Counted from the stretch's first letter, positions 51,851 through 60,870 are shown. The stretch: DNA of 64,000 bases from Psychroserpens algicola (GCF_014526325.1 NZ_JACNMJ010000005.1:248001-312000); one strand, 5' to 3'. Numbers and translations: made by a program. Notes: a model not told the origin generated them from the letters alone.

Positions 51851-52421
51851 AATATTCTATTACTTCTGGTTCTAACTGCGCCTTTAATATACTGGCCAGT
51901 TTTTTTCGACATCTAAAAAGTTTTACTTTTATTGAATTAGCAGTAATACCAACAATCTTTGAAATTTCATCTAAAGATAAGTCGTCAAAATAATACAACG
52001 TCAACAAAAAACTATCTTCACTTGGTAACTTTTCAATACAACGTTGTATCGCTTCTTTTTTTTCTTGAGCCTCTATGTGATCAAGAGCATTATCAATAGA
52101 TTTAATTTGATGTGCAGTATATTCATTAATTTCTACATCATTCAAAAACTTTTTATTTTTTTTTATTCGGTCTAAACACGTGTTATATGTTACTCTATAA
52201 ATCCATGTCGAAAATTTAGAATCACCTTTAAATTTATCGAGTGATTTATAGGTTTTAACAAACGTATCCTGAGCAACCTCTTCTGCTTCTTCTCTGTTTT
52301 TCAACATTCTCAAAGCTAACGTAAACACCAAATCCTTATACATATCAACCAATATCGAAAAGGCATTCGTATTGCCATCGATGATTTGATTGATGAGTAT
52401 TTGATCGTTGTTGGTGGTCAT
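51831..52421 (-). CDS. ECF-family RNA polymerase sigma factor
   Basis: The 196-residue sigma factor has region 2 (DMYKDLVFTLALRMLKNREEAEEVAQDTFVKTYKSLDKF, then FSTWIYRVTYNTCLDRIKK) and region 4 (LPSEDSFLLTLYYFDDLSLDEISKIVGITANSIKVKLFRCRKKL). Its own promoter region on the minus strand holds TGTAACC-N16-CGTC, which also occurs with identical spacing in front of the divergent DUF6249 gene. Autoregulation and joint control of that gene are therefore likely. The downstream anti-sigma-like membrane gene overlaps it by 20 bases. Confidence 0.92.
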   Translation of the reverse strand: MTTNNDQILINQIIDGNTNAFSILVDMYKDLVFTLALRMLKNREEAEEVAQDTFVKTYKSLDKFKGDSKFSTWIYRVTYNTCLDRIKKNKKFLNDVEINEYTAHQIKSIDNALDHIEAQEKKEAIQRCIEKLPSEDSFLLTLYYFDDLSLDEISKIVGITANSIKVKLFRCRKKLASILKAQLEPEVIEYYERECR

Positions 52422-52431
52422 TTTATATTAA

Positions 52432-52458
52432 GACGACACAACTCATACAATGGTTACA
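52432..52458 (-). promoter_or_regulatory. ECF-type promoter in front of the sigma-factor gene
   Basis: On the minus strand TGTAACC (52458-52452), 16 bases, then CGTC (52435-52432), 10 bases upstream of the start codon. It has the form of an ECF promoter (AAC-type -35, CGTC -10). Confidence 0.68.
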
Positions 52459-52524
52459 GGTAAATCGTGTTTATTTAAAATATCAACAAGAAAATAAACA
52501 GAATAGAAAAAAATCAATAAAACT

Positions 52525-52551
52525 TGTAACCATAATTCAAAACGTATCGTC
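52525..52551 (+). promoter_or_regulatory. ECF-type promoter in front of the DUF6249 gene
   Basis: TGTAACC (52525-52531), 16 bases, CGTC (52548-52551). The elements and spacing are identical to the promoter of the divergent ECF sigma gene, and the two bases after the -35 (AT) are shared as well. The leader to the ATG at 52597 would be about 40 bases. Confidence 0.68.
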
Positions 52552-52596
52552 ATAAGCTCTGAACACTTAAAATTAATCAATTAAAAACGAAACATT

Positions 52597-52941
52597 ATGG
52601 AAGAATTATTAATACCATTAAGTTTTTTTCTAGCCATCTTCGGAATGGTATATCTATACCTTTCAACTAGAAATAAAGAACGATTAGCACTTATCGAAAA
52701 AGGTGCAGATGCCAGTATATTTATGAGAGGCAAATCGCATACAGCTCCTATTTGGAAGGTCATTATCCTTAACCTCGCTCTGTTATTAATGGGTATAGGA
52801 ATAGGCACATTTATCGCTTCTATTTTAGACAATTACACCACTTTAGATGAAGACGCAGTATATCCAGCAACCATATTTTTCATGGCTGGTGTTGGGCTCT
52901 TTATTGGATTTAATATGACTAAAAATTTAGATAAAGAATAA
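52597..52941 (+). CDS. DUF6249-domain membrane protein
   Basis: The 114-residue protein has three hydrophobic helices (IPLSFFLAIFGMVYLYL, VIILNLALLLMGIGIGTFIASIL, TIFFMAGVGLFIGFNM), with KERLALIEKGADASIF between the first two, a pattern I know from DUF6249 proteins. It stands alone, divergent from the ECF sigma factor and sharing its promoter type, and has a strong terminator behind it. It is the most likely direct target of that sigma factor. Function unknown. Confidence 0.82.
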   Translation: MEELLIPLSFFLAIFGMVYLYLSTRNKERLALIEKGADASIFMRGKSHTAPIWKVIILNLALLLMGIGIGTFIASILDNYTTLDEDAVYPATIFFMAGVGLFIGFNMTKNLDKE

Positions 52942-52964
52942 ATAACTCCCAACCAACTAATCAT

Positions 52965-52997
52965 AAAACCACTGTTAATCAACAGTGGTTTTTTTAT
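52965..52997 (+). terminator. Intrinsic terminator of the DUF6249 gene
   Basis: AACCACTGTT and AACAGTGGTT form a 10-bp stem with a 4-base loop, followed by a T-run. Confidence 0.9.
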
Positions 52998-53045
52998 TTA
53001 CAACCAGTTAATGTGTATATTTAAAGCTATAATTACAGCCCTAAA

Positions 53046-54035
53046 ATGAAACATTATTTATACATAGTAATCTTCTTTAGCATCTTTTTTGTTGGTTTTT
53101 TACCTGCTCAAACCAAAATATTAGATAAAGACACCCAATATCCAGTGTCTTATGCCACCATATCATTTGGTGACGGACAAGGTTTATTTGCCGATGATGA
53201 TGGCATGTTTATATTTACAAAAAAGCTGTATCCAGATGTTGATTCACTATATATTACAGCTTTAGGTTATAAAGATTTAGCAATATCTACGATAGAGCTT
53301 CCGAAGCGTATAGAAATGCAAACTGAAGCGAATAAGTTAGATGAAATTTTAATCACTGCCAGAATAGACAGAAAATTTAAAAAAGAATCTATTAAACCTT
53401 ATCTGGATGATGATTATTACAAATGTTGGTTACCAACTATAGAGAGTGAAATTGCTGTTTTTTTTCCCAACGGAAATGAGAAGCTTAAGAAATTGACGTC
53501 TGTTGTATTTCCTATTACTTTAGAGTCTAGAGATTGGAAAAAACGAAAGCGTGCTAATGCTGATAAACGAAAGTTTTCAACGCTTTTTAAAGTCAAATTT
53601 TATAAAAATGATGATGGCTCTCCAGGCGATCCTATGACTTATACTAATATAGTATTTAGAGTCACAGAACAAAATGGTGATGAATTTGAACTTGATGTTT
53701 CTGAGCACGATTTATTTATTCCAGACGATGGCTTTTTTGTGTCGATTCAAGTGTTAGGCTATACTAATCAAAACGGAAAGCTATTACCTAACAAAAAATA
53801 CAAAGAAATTAAAGGCAGAAATGGAACCGTTAAAATACCAACTAACTTCAGGCCTTTACTTCCGTTTACTGATGAAATAGAAACTCACAACACCTTTATT
53901 AAGCGTGTATTTATTAGCGGTAATGATTGGGTACAATTTAAAAAAGGAAATGGTATAGAATCGAGTTTATTAAAAACAAACCTCAATAATTATGGGGTTG
54001 GCATTAATTTTAATGTGTATAAAGATGAGTTCTAG
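53046..54035 (+). CDS. Secreted protein with carboxypeptidase-like regulatory domain
   Basis: The 329-residue protein has a signal peptide (YLYIVIFFSIFFVGFLPAQ) and an N-terminal CarboxypepD_reg-like domain (ILDKDTQYPVSYATISFGDGQGLFADDDGMFIF, then SLYITALGYKDLAIST). Its core IEMQTEANKLDEILITA resembles the link seen before TonB plugs, but there is no barrel. A ~220-residue beta-rich C-terminal part follows, of the type found in many flavobacterial secreted proteins (KFYKNDDGSPGDPMTYTNIVF, FFVSIQVLGY). Function is unknown. A -7-like TATATTTA lies just upstream. Confidence 0.75.
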   Translation: MKHYLYIVIFFSIFFVGFLPAQTKILDKDTQYPVSYATISFGDGQGLFADDDGMFIFTKKLYPDVDSLYITALGYKDLAISTIELPKRIEMQTEANKLDEILITARIDRKFKKESIKPYLDDDYYKCWLPTIESEIAVFFPNGNEKLKKLTSVVFPITLESRDWKKRKRANADKRKFSTLFKVKFYKNDDGSPGDPMTYTNIVFRVTEQNGDEFELDVSEHDLFIPDDGFFVSIQVLGYTNQNGKLLPNKKYKEIKGRNGTVKIPTNFRPLLPFTDEIETHNTFIKRVFISGNDWVQFKKGNGIESSLLKTNLNNYGVGINFNVYKDEF

Positions 54036-54053
54036 AACAATTTACCTTTAAAC

Positions 54054-54749
54054 TTACGGCGTCGAATTTGACACCTGAAGCACCTTTCCGTTGTAATATG
54101 TATTGCCATTAAGTGCAAAATCCTGAATATAAGCAGCCATTGCTTTAGCTGTTGTTGGTGCTTGATACTCAGGAAAGGCTTCTTTAAGCATTTCAGTTTG
54201 CACAGCTCCTAATGCCAACACATTAAATTGCGGACCTGTTGCTTTGTATTCTTCAGCCAATAATTCTGTTAATGTAATCACAGCGCCTTTACTTGAGCTG
54301 TAAGCTGCCAATCCTGGAAATTTCATACTGCCTTGAATCCCTCCCATTGAACTAATCGTTACAACATGACCATTGCTCTTCATATATGGCAACACGATTC
54401 GCGTTAGTTCAGAAACACCAAACACATTCGTTTCATAAACTTTTGTAAAGTCTTTAAAGGTTGTTTCAGAAAACGGTTTATTGATTAACATTCCGGCATT
54501 ATTGATTAAAATATCAACATGCTTAAACTCATTATCAATAAACTGAGTTACTTTTTTATAATCATCTTCTTCACATAAATCGAATGCAAAAGACGAGATA
54601 TTATTAAAGTGAAGGTTATTAACTGGCTGGGCATTTCTAGATAAAGCTAACACATTATGACCTTGACTGGCAAATAAATGAACAAGTTCAAAACCAATAC
54701 CACGACTGGTACCAGTAATAATTATATTCTTACTGTGCTTCGGTGGCAT
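54054..54749 (-). CDS. Short-chain dehydrogenase/reductase (SDR)
   Basis: The 231-residue Rossmann enzyme has the classical SDR pattern: cofactor motif TGTSRGIG, NNAG (ILINNAGMLINKPF), the catalytic Ser in ISSMGG and Tyr-x3-Lys in YSSSKGA. No Asp or Arg clearly decides between NADH and NADPH, and the substrate is unknown. Its start overlaps the 3' end of the M28 peptidase gene by 20 bases, so the two are probably translated from one mRNA. Confidence 0.92.
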   Translation of the reverse strand: MPPKHSKNIIITGTSRGIGFELVHLFASQGHNVLALSRNAQPVNNLHFNNISSFAFDLCEEDDYKKVTQFIDNEFKHVDILINNAGMLINKPFSETTFKDFTKVYETNVFGVSELTRIVLPYMKSNGHVVTISSMGGIQGSMKFPGLAAYSSSKGAVITLTELLAEEYKATGPQFNVLALGAVQTEMLKEAFPEYQAPTTAKAMAAYIQDFALNGNTYYNGKVLQVSNSTP

Positions 54750-55683
54750 ACATTTTAATGTCTTTAGTTTCGGTATTGCTCATTTCCTCAATTGCAGGAA
54801 TTGTTTTATTAATCAAACTCGCCATAAAATCAAAATCCAGTTGGCTTATTTCATCATCAACATGATGGTAATAATCAAAGTTCGACAAATCGCAAGAGGA
54901 AATTGTCTGACATGGCAAACCAAACTCTTCATAAAACGGATAGTTATCTGAGCGCTTAAATAACTGGTATTTTTTTGCAACATCTGAAGCCCCAATAAGA
55001 TTACTCCCCACATATTCATTGATTTTATCTGCCATATTTGACAGATCATATCCTGTTACAAAAGCCTCATAATCACGATCTTTAAAAGGCACACCTATCA
55101 TTTCAAAGTTTAGCATTGTGTATAGATTAAGGTTTTCCGATTTTAAACGTTTAGCTAAATGCTTAGACCCTAACAATCCCATTTCTTCTGCTGAAAACAA
55201 AGCAAACATGATACTACGCTTATTATTTTTTCTCTTAGCAAAATACCTGGCCATAGCCATTACTCCTACTGTACCAGCTGCATTATCATTAGCGCCATTT
55301 GCTAAAGAATCACCATCTACTGTTTTACCTTTTCCTATATGATCATAATGAGCTCCTAAAATGATAACCTCATCCTTTAGCTTTGCATCTGTTCCTTCAA
55401 TAAATCCAATCACATTAAAAGCATCTAAACTATCAATTTTAAAATGATCTCTATAGGTTTCATAATACGGTTTTACACCATAAGATTTAAACTCACTTTC
55501 TATATAACTGGCCGCTTTTTCAATACCTTCACTTCCTGCTCGTCTTCCGTTTAACTCATCAGACGCTAAATACGTCACAGCGGTTTTAACTTCATCACTC
55601 GTTATTGTGATGGTTTCTAATTTGGGTTCAGATTTACAACTTACAATAAGCAATAAGGCAATAAAAGAGAATATCTGTTTCAT
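54730..55683 (-). CDS. M28-family metallopeptidase lipoprotein
   Basis: The 317-residue lipoprotein has a lipobox (FIALLLIVSC, then KSEPK) and a short N-terminal segment. The M28 core carries the zinc ligands HYDH (LGAHYDHIG), NDNAAGT (Asp bridge), EEMGLLGS (Glu-Glu), the later Asp and the His in YYHHVDDE. This resembles bacterial aminopeptidases that are exported and act on peptides. Its 3' end overlaps the SDR gene by 20 bases. A terminator for the upstream pdh operon lies just in front of it, so it needs its own promoter, which I cannot place. Confidence 0.9.
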   Translation of the reverse strand: MKQIFSFIALLLIVSCKSEPKLETITITSDEVKTAVTYLASDELNGRRAGSEGIEKAASYIESEFKSYGVKPYYETYRDHFKIDSLDAFNVIGFIEGTDAKLKDEVIILGAHYDHIGKGKTVDGDSLANGANDNAAGTVGVMAMARYFAKRKNNKRSIMFALFSAEEMGLLGSKHLAKRLKSENLNLYTMLNFEMIGVPFKDRDYEAFVTGYDLSNMADKINEYVGSNLIGASDVAKKYQLFKRSDNYPFYEEFGLPCQTISSCDLSNFDYYHHVDDEISQLDFDFMASLINKTIPAIEEMSNTETKDIKMYATEAQ

Positions 55684-55708
55684 GTTTTTTTTATTTGAGT
55701 TTAAAGAT

Positions 55709-55741
55709 AAAAAAAACCTGTTGCAATAAAATTGAAACAGG
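55709..55741 (-). terminator. Terminator of the pdhA-pdhC-lipoprotein operon
   Basis: CCTGTT pairs with AACAGG, with an inner AAT/ATT pairing. On the minus strand it is followed by eight T. It separates the lipoprotein gene from the M28/SDR genes. Confidence 0.78.
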
Positions 55742-55766
55742 CTTAAATATCTTTTTGATTTGGCTT

Positions 55767-56261
55767 TTATAAACTATTCAGTGTCGCTAACTTCTCTAAA
55801 AGTAAGCTTCTGTAGTTTGCAAAATATTCGGGATACTGAGCATTTCTAATACGCCAAGTATGACTGACTTCATCGTCCTGATATTCCAAATAAATACCTC
55901 CTAGAGCATCAGTACAATCGACACAATCTAAATAACCGTTGGGTTCATTAAATATTTCCGAAGGCAATTCGTCCAACAATACAACGAAATCTTGATAGTT
56001 GATATTAGGTATTTCCTGAAAGTTGCCTAGAAACACATCTCCCTCAGGAGAATTAGAATCTATATCTCGATAAACACTGCTGCTGTCAATTTTATAAATT
56101 GTAGCACAATCACCATTACAATTATCATCTGCAAACCAACCAAAAATGAGTTTCGCATTTTGGTTTTCTCCTTCATCTGTATTCGCATCATCATCACTTG
56201 AACATGAGATGGTCAACATAAGAAGTAAAACAATACCAAAATAGTGTCTAAGATGTGGCAT
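55767..56261 (-). CDS. Small lipoprotein of unknown function
   Basis: The 164-residue lipoprotein has a lipobox (IVLLLMLTISC, then SSDDDANTDEG). The mature part has two Cys pairs, DDNCNGDCATIYKI and LDCVDCTDALGGI, and acidic tracts. A similar Cys-x3-Cys pattern in DDxCxGDC could bind metal, but no family is recognised. It starts 4 bases after pdhC on the same strand with no promoter between, so it is co-transcribed with the pyruvate dehydrogenase genes; whether it acts with them is unknown. Confidence 0.72.
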   Translation of the reverse strand: MPHLRHYFGIVLLLMLTISCSSDDDANTDEGENQNAKLIFGWFADDNCNGDCATIYKIDSSSVYRDIDSNSPEGDVFLGNFQEIPNINYQDFVVLLDELPSEIFNEPNGYLDCVDCTDALGGIYLEYQDDEVSHTWRIRNAQYPEYFANYRSLLLEKLATLNSL

Positions 56262-56265
56262 GTAA

Positions 56266-57915
56266 TTAAACTAACATTGTTACAGGGTTTTCAATATAAC
56301 CTTTAAGAGTTTGAAGGAATTGAGCACCAGTTGCACCATCTACTGTTCTATGGTCACAAGCCATTGTTAACTTCATGGTATGTCCAGGAACCACTTGTCC
56401 GTTTTTAACCACAGGTTTAGATATAATAGCACCTACAGATAAAATAGCCGAATTTGGCTGATTGATAATAGATGTAAAACTTTCTATACCAAACATTCCT
56501 AAGTTGGAAATTGTAAAAGTACTGCCTTCCATTTCATCTAAGGATAGTTTTTTATTTCTGGCTTTTCCAGCATATTCTTTAACTGCAGCACCAATTTGTG
56601 TTAAGCTTTGTTCATTTGCAAAACGCACAACAGGAACAACCAAACCATCAGGCACAGCTACAGCTACACCAATATGTACGTGGTTATTTAGTCTCATTTT
56701 ATCATCAAACCACTGTGAATTTACTTGAGGATGTGCTTTTAAAGCTAAAGCACACGCCTTGACAATCATGTCGTTGTATGAGATTTTTGTGTCTGGAAGC
56801 GAGTTGTATTGTGCTCTAAAAGCCATCGCGTTTTCCATATCAAACTCTACATTTAAGTAGTAGTGTGGCGCTGAAAATTTAGATTTGGCTAAATTCTTCG
56901 CAATCGCTTTACGCATGTTAGAATTTGCAACCTCATCAAAATCTTCCTGACCAGTTGGCACAAATTTACCTACTGAAGCAGCTTGACTTGCAGGAGTAAA
57001 GTTTTCAATATCACGTTTGACGATTCTTCCATTTTCACCAGAACCGTTAACCTGAGATAGATTTATACCTTTCTCTTCTGCCATTTTCTTAGCTACAGGT
57101 GACACAAAAACTCGTCCGTTACTAGTCGTATTAGTTGTTGTGGTTGTTTTAACCGAAGTTTCTTTTTTAACTTCTTGCTTAGGAGCTTCCGTTTTTTGTT
57201 CTGCTTGTTTAGGGGCTTCAGTTTTAGCCGAAGAAGAAGCACCTTCAATTTTAAAGTTTTTAGCCACATCAGAAACATCTGTTCCTGCAGGACCAATAAT
57301 CGCTAGTAACGCATCTACTTTTGCAGATTCACCTTCATTTAATCCTATATGTAATAAGGTTCCTGATTGAAATGATTCAAATTCCATCGTCGCCTTATCA
57401 GTTTCTATTTCAGCTAAAATATCACCTTCTTCTACTTCATCTCCAACTTGTTTTAACCATGACGCCACAGTACCTTCTTCCATAGTATCACTAAGGCGTG
57501 GCATCGTTACGACAATAACACCTTCTGGTAATTCCTGGTCACCTGAAGATTGAGATGCAGAATCATCACTGCTGTCTGTTGCTTGCTCTTCAGCCTTAGT
57601 TTCTGAGGCTTCTGGCTTAGCATCTTCAGTTTCAGATTCAGACGCTCCTCCATTTAACAAGTCTGAAATATCCTCACCTTCATCACCGATAATAGCTAAA
57701 AGTGTGTCAACTTTTGCTGTTTCACCTTCCTGTATTCCTATATGAAGCAAGGTTCCTTCGTTAAAAGATTCAAACTCCATCGTGGCCTTATCGGTTTCGA
57801 TTTCAGCTAAAATATCACCTTCTTCAACCTTATCGCCTACCTTTTTTAACCAGGCAGCGACAGTACCTTCTTCCATAGTATCGCTCAAACGAGGCATGTT
57901 AATTACTTCAGCCAT
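56266..57915 (-). CDS. pdhC: Pyruvate dehydrogenase E2, dihydrolipoyl acetyltransferase
   Basis: The 549-residue E2 has two tandem lipoyl domains, with lipoyl-Lys in EIETDKATMEFESF near 43 and in the second copy, each preceded by PRLSDTMEEGTVA. Long Glu/Ala/Thr/Lys-rich linkers follow, then a subunit-binding domain (VFVSPVAKKMAEEKGINLSQV...GRIVKRDIENF) and the catalytic domain ending CDHRTVDGATGAQFL with the active-site His. It transfers acetyl from lipoamide to CoA. pdhA lies 3 bases upstream. The E1 beta gene is not adjacent, as is usual in Flavobacteria. Confidence 0.95.
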   Translation of the reverse strand: MAEVINMPRLSDTMEEGTVAAWLKKVGDKVEEGDILAEIETDKATMEFESFNEGTLLHIGIQEGETAKVDTLLAIIGDEGEDISDLLNGGASESETEDAKPEASETKAEEQATDSSDDSASQSSGDQELPEGVIVVTMPRLSDTMEEGTVASWLKQVGDEVEEGDILAEIETDKATMEFESFQSGTLLHIGLNEGESAKVDALLAIIGPAGTDVSDVAKNFKIEGASSSAKTEAPKQAEQKTEAPKQEVKKETSVKTTTTTNTTSNGRVFVSPVAKKMAEEKGINLSQVNGSGENGRIVKRDIENFTPASQAASVGKFVPTGQEDFDEVANSNMRKAIAKNLAKSKFSAPHYYLNVEFDMENAMAFRAQYNSLPDTKISYNDMIVKACALALKAHPQVNSQWFDDKMRLNNHVHIGVAVAVPDGLVVPVVRFANEQSLTQIGAAVKEYAGKARNKKLSLDEMEGSTFTISNLGMFGIESFTSIINQPNSAILSVGAIISKPVVKNGQVVPGHTMKLTMACDHRTVDGATGAQFLQTLKGYIENPVTMLV

Positions 57916-57918
57916 AGC

Positions 57919-58917
57919 TTATATTTTGTGTTGTATAAATGGATAATCTTCTTGCTCATAAACAGCGTCATACATGACATTCTTATCTGGATATGGTGAT
58001 TCTTCTGCAAACTTCTCACATTCAGATACCAATGCTTTAACACGCTTATCTATAACTGCGATTTCATCTTCAGTAGCATATTTCTTATCTAAAATAACCT
58101 CTTTAACCTGAGTTATTGGGTCTATTTTTTTGTATTCTTCAACCTCATCTTTAGTTCTATAGTGTTGCGCATCAGACATTGAATGTCCTCTGTAACGGTA
58201 AGTTTTTAATTCTAAAAATGTTGGTCCGTCACCTCGCCTAGCACGTGCAATTGCCTCATCAAATGCTTCAGCCACTTTAATTGGGTTCATCCCATCAACT
58301 GGCCCAGAAGGCATTTCATAACCGAGACCTAATTTCCAGATATCAGTATGGTTGGCAGTACGTTCTACTGAAGTTCCCATGGCATATCCGTTATTTTCAC
58401 ATACAAATACCACAGGTAATTTCCATAGCATGGCTAAGTTAAAAGTTTCATGAAGCGACCCTTGACGAGCGGCACCATCACCAAAACAACAAAGTGTTAC
58501 GGCATCACTTCCATGATATTTATCTCCAAAAGCAATTCCTGCACCTAATGGAATTTGACCACCAACAATACCATGACCACCATAAAAACGATGTTCTTTT
58601 GAAAAAATATGCATCGAACCTCCAAGACCTTGAGAGGTTCCTGTGGCTTTTCCATATAATTCTGCCATAACACGCTTAGGATCTACTCCCATTCCAATGG
58701 GTTGAACGTGGTTTCTGTACGCAGTAATCATTTTGTCTTTTGTCAAATCCATAGCGTGTAGCGCTCCTGCCAACACCGCTTCTTGACCGTTATATAAATG
58801 AAGAAATCCTCTTACTTTTTGTTGAATATAAACTGCAGCAAGCTTGTCTTCAAACTTTCTCCAGAACAACATGTCCTCATACCATTTTAGGTAAACTTCT
58901 TTTGTGATTTTTTGCAT
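57919..58917 (-). CDS. pdhA: Pyruvate dehydrogenase E1 component, alpha subunit
   Basis: The 332-residue subunit has GLGGSMHIFSKEHRFYGGHGIVGGQIPLGAG and the thiamine-diphosphate motif GDGAARQG (GDG...NN form with ENNGYAMGTS). It then has RYRGHSMSD, the region phosphorylated in eukaryotic homologues. It decarboxylates pyruvate with the separate beta subunit. The order cdd-pdhA-pdhC is conserved in Flavobacteriia. A -7 box TACTTTTG lies at 58953-58946 on this strand. Confidence 0.95.
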   Translation of the reverse strand: MQKITKEVYLKWYEDMLFWRKFEDKLAAVYIQQKVRGFLHLYNGQEAVLAGALHAMDLTKDKMITAYRNHVQPIGMGVDPKRVMAELYGKATGTSQGLGGSMHIFSKEHRFYGGHGIVGGQIPLGAGIAFGDKYHGSDAVTLCCFGDGAARQGSLHETFNLAMLWKLPVVFVCENNGYAMGTSVERTANHTDIWKLGLGYEMPSGPVDGMNPIKVAEAFDEAIARARRGDGPTFLELKTYRYRGHSMSDAQHYRTKDEVEEYKKIDPITQVKEVILDKKYATEDEIAVIDKRVKALVSECEKFAEESPYPDKNVMYDAVYEQEDYPFIQHKI

Positions 58918-59007
58918 TAGTGACGTTAATTATTTAAACGAATAACAAAAGTAACACTTTAGTTAGTAATGAAAAAACCGATAAACGTAAAATTTGTTAC
59001 GAAATCG

Positions 59008-59490
59008 TTATAGAAAACTTTTATCGAAGCCCAGAGGTAATAAATTGGCTAAAGAATCAGATTTTACGACCTTACCTGTTTCTCCCATGAAGTAGATTTC
59101 AATTGGATCATCCTGCTTAAACTCATACTCTGCGATAGCTTGTCTGCAAGCACCACATGGCGGAATTGGCGTCTTAGTTGTTTGTATTTGCGAACCAGCT
59201 GTTAAAGCCATTTTTAAAATTTTAGCATTTGGAAATTTAGCGCCTGCATAATAGATGGCTGTACGCTCGGCACATAATCCAGATGGATACGATGCATTTT
59301 CCTGATTATTACCCGTCACAACTTCACCATTATCTAATAAAATTGCAGCGCCGACTAAAAACTTTGAATATGGCGCATAAGCGTTGCGTCGTGCTTCTAT
59401 GGCGTTCTCCATTAGTTTAGCAACATCTGGAGGTAATTCGTTGAAATCATCAAAAACGCTTAACTTAGATTCTATTTTAACTTCCTTCAT
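59008..59490 (-). CDS. cdd: Cytidine deaminase
   Basis: The 160-residue enzyme deaminates cytidine and deoxycytidine to uridine forms. It has the substrate/zinc motif AYAPYSKFLVGAAILLDNGEVVTGNNQENASYPSGLCAERTA, with the catalytic Glu in CAERTA, and the two zinc Cys in PPCGACRQ. The length is normal for the tetrameric type. It sits between porV and pdhA, with a terminator between it and porV, and probably has its own promoter. Confidence 0.95.
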   Translation of the reverse strand: MKEVKIESKLSVFDDFNELPPDVAKLMENAIEARRNAYAPYSKFLVGAAILLDNGEVVTGNNQENASYPSGLCAERTAIYYAGAKFPNAKILKMALTAGSQIQTTKTPIPPCGACRQAIAEYEFKQDDPIEIYFMGETGKVVKSDSLANLLPLGFDKSFL

Positions 59491-59506
59491 TAGAAACTGT
59501 TTTAGA

Positions 59507-59540
59507 CAAAAAAACTATTGCTTAGAGAAACAATAGTTTT
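59507..59540 (-). terminator. Terminator after porV
   Basis: AAAACTATTG and CAATAGTTTT pair around a 10-base loop. On the minus strand it is followed by a T-run. Confidence 0.85.
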
Positions 59541-59561
59541 AAGTTTGAATTATGTGAACGA

Positions 59562-60791
59562 CTAATATTCGTCATATTCTCCATCTCCAAAATTAAACGT
59601 CAGAGAGAAGCGTAAAGTATTCTCTAACGGACTTTGAACTTTTGATGCTGAAAACAGATACGATAAGTCGATATTAATTGTTGTGTATTTAAATCCTGCT
59701 CCTAGAGCGAAAAATTTTCTTGCTCCTTTTTCATCACTTTCATTAAAATAACCTGCTCTAAATGCAAATGATTCCTGATAAAGATACTCGGCACCTAAAG
59801 CCCAAGTAAATTCTTTTAACTCTTCACTAAACCCTCCTGGTGCATCTCCAAAAGATTGAAATACGCCTGATAAGAAACTTACATCATTGGATTGACCGCT
59901 CGTAATGATTGTTGGTTCGCTCTCATCAACATCTGCGGTTGCAGGATCGTCTGAAGTTTGTTCTCCATCACCATTGGTATCAACAAATCCAAATAAAGGT
60001 GGTGTTGGCACTAATAGTTTAGTAACCTCTGCGGTTACGGCTAATTTGTTATACTCATCAAATATAAAATCAAAACCACCTCCAAGTCTTAAGTTGGTTG
60101 GTAAGAAATTCTCTCTTCCGCCATCATCATACTTAATTTTTGGACCTAAGTTTTGAATAGCAAATCCAAAACGCGTTCTTCCATTAAAACTATTATAAGC
60201 TTCCTCCTCACTTTGATAAAAACCAGAAATATCGACTCCAAAAGAACCTGCTGCGCTTGCATTAGCATCGACAGCTTGAATTCTTAAATCTGAACGTAAA
60301 TATCTTAAGGCTACAGACATTGCAAATTGGTCTGCTAAACGCAATGAGTAAGACGCATCAACAGTAAATTCATTTGGCTTTTCAATTAATGGCTCTGAAA
60401 ATTCATCTGGGCGAATTTCAATTTCACCTAAACCAAAATATTTGAAGCTAAATCCGAAAGAACTTCTTTCATCAATTCTATTGAAGTATGTTAAATATGC
60501 GATAGAAATATCATTAACTAATTTACTTAAATAAGGTGTATAACTTACGGCAATACCAGATTTTGCTTCAGAGAACGTATATTTGGCTGCATTCCATTGT
60601 TGTGAATAAGCATCAACTGAAGTCGCAACTCCCATATCTCCCATACCTGCAGAACGTGCATCTGGAGCAATAAGCATAAATGGCACACCTGTAGTAATTA
60701 CAGTAGATTGATTAGGAAATGTCACGGTCTCTTGAGCATTCGAAAAATTAAATAGGCTGAGTGCAATAAGGGCTAAAATGTATCTTTTCAT
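59562..60791 (-). CDS. porV: T9SS outer-membrane protein PorV (LptO)
   Basis: The 409-residue outer-membrane barrel belongs to the FadL-related PorV/LptO family of T9SS. Signal peptide: MKRYILALIALSLFNFSNAQ (start at 60791; an ATG 4 codons upstream is less fitting). The mature start has MLIAPDARSAGMGDMGVATS, the hallmark of PorV/PorQ proteins, followed by barrel strands to the end (FSLTFNFGD). It is thought to shuttle cargo to the PorU sortase for cleavage and A-LPS attachment. A full promoter lies inside the 3' end of porU. Confidence 0.94.
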   Translation of the reverse strand: MKRYILALIALSLFNFSNAQETVTFPNQSTVITTGVPFMLIAPDARSAGMGDMGVATSVDAYSQQWNAAKYTFSEAKSGIAVSYTPYLSKLVNDISIAYLTYFNRIDERSSFGFSFKYFGLGEIEIRPDEFSEPLIEKPNEFTVDASYSLRLADQFAMSVALRYLRSDLRIQAVDANASAAGSFGVDISGFYQSEEEAYNSFNGRTRFGFAIQNLGPKIKYDDGGRENFLPTNLRLGGGFDFIFDEYNKLAVTAEVTKLLVPTPPLFGFVDTNGDGEQTSDDPATADVDESEPTIITSGQSNDVSFLSGVFQSFGDAPGGFSEELKEFTWALGAEYLYQESFAFRAGYFNESDEKGARKFFALGAGFKYTTINIDLSYLFSASKVQSPLENTLRFSLTFNFGDGEYDEY

Positions 60792-60840
60792 ATGTAAATT
60801 CATGTTTATATCAATGTATTACTACACCATATAGATTAAG

Positions 60841-60870
60841 CAAATATAAATCTTTATTAGAGTATCACAA
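60841..60870 (-). promoter_or_regulatory. Promoter of porV inside the end of porU
   Basis: On the minus strand TTG (60870-60868), 19 bases, TATATTTG (60848-60841), matching the Bacteroidota consensus. The -33 element lies within the last codons of porU. The leader to the porV ATG is about 45 bases. Confidence 0.62.

Noticed and set aside
57093-57296. Lys/Leu-rich minus-strand frame inside pdhC
   Set aside because: It is an off-frame reading of the Lys/Glu/Ala/Thr linker of the E2 protein.
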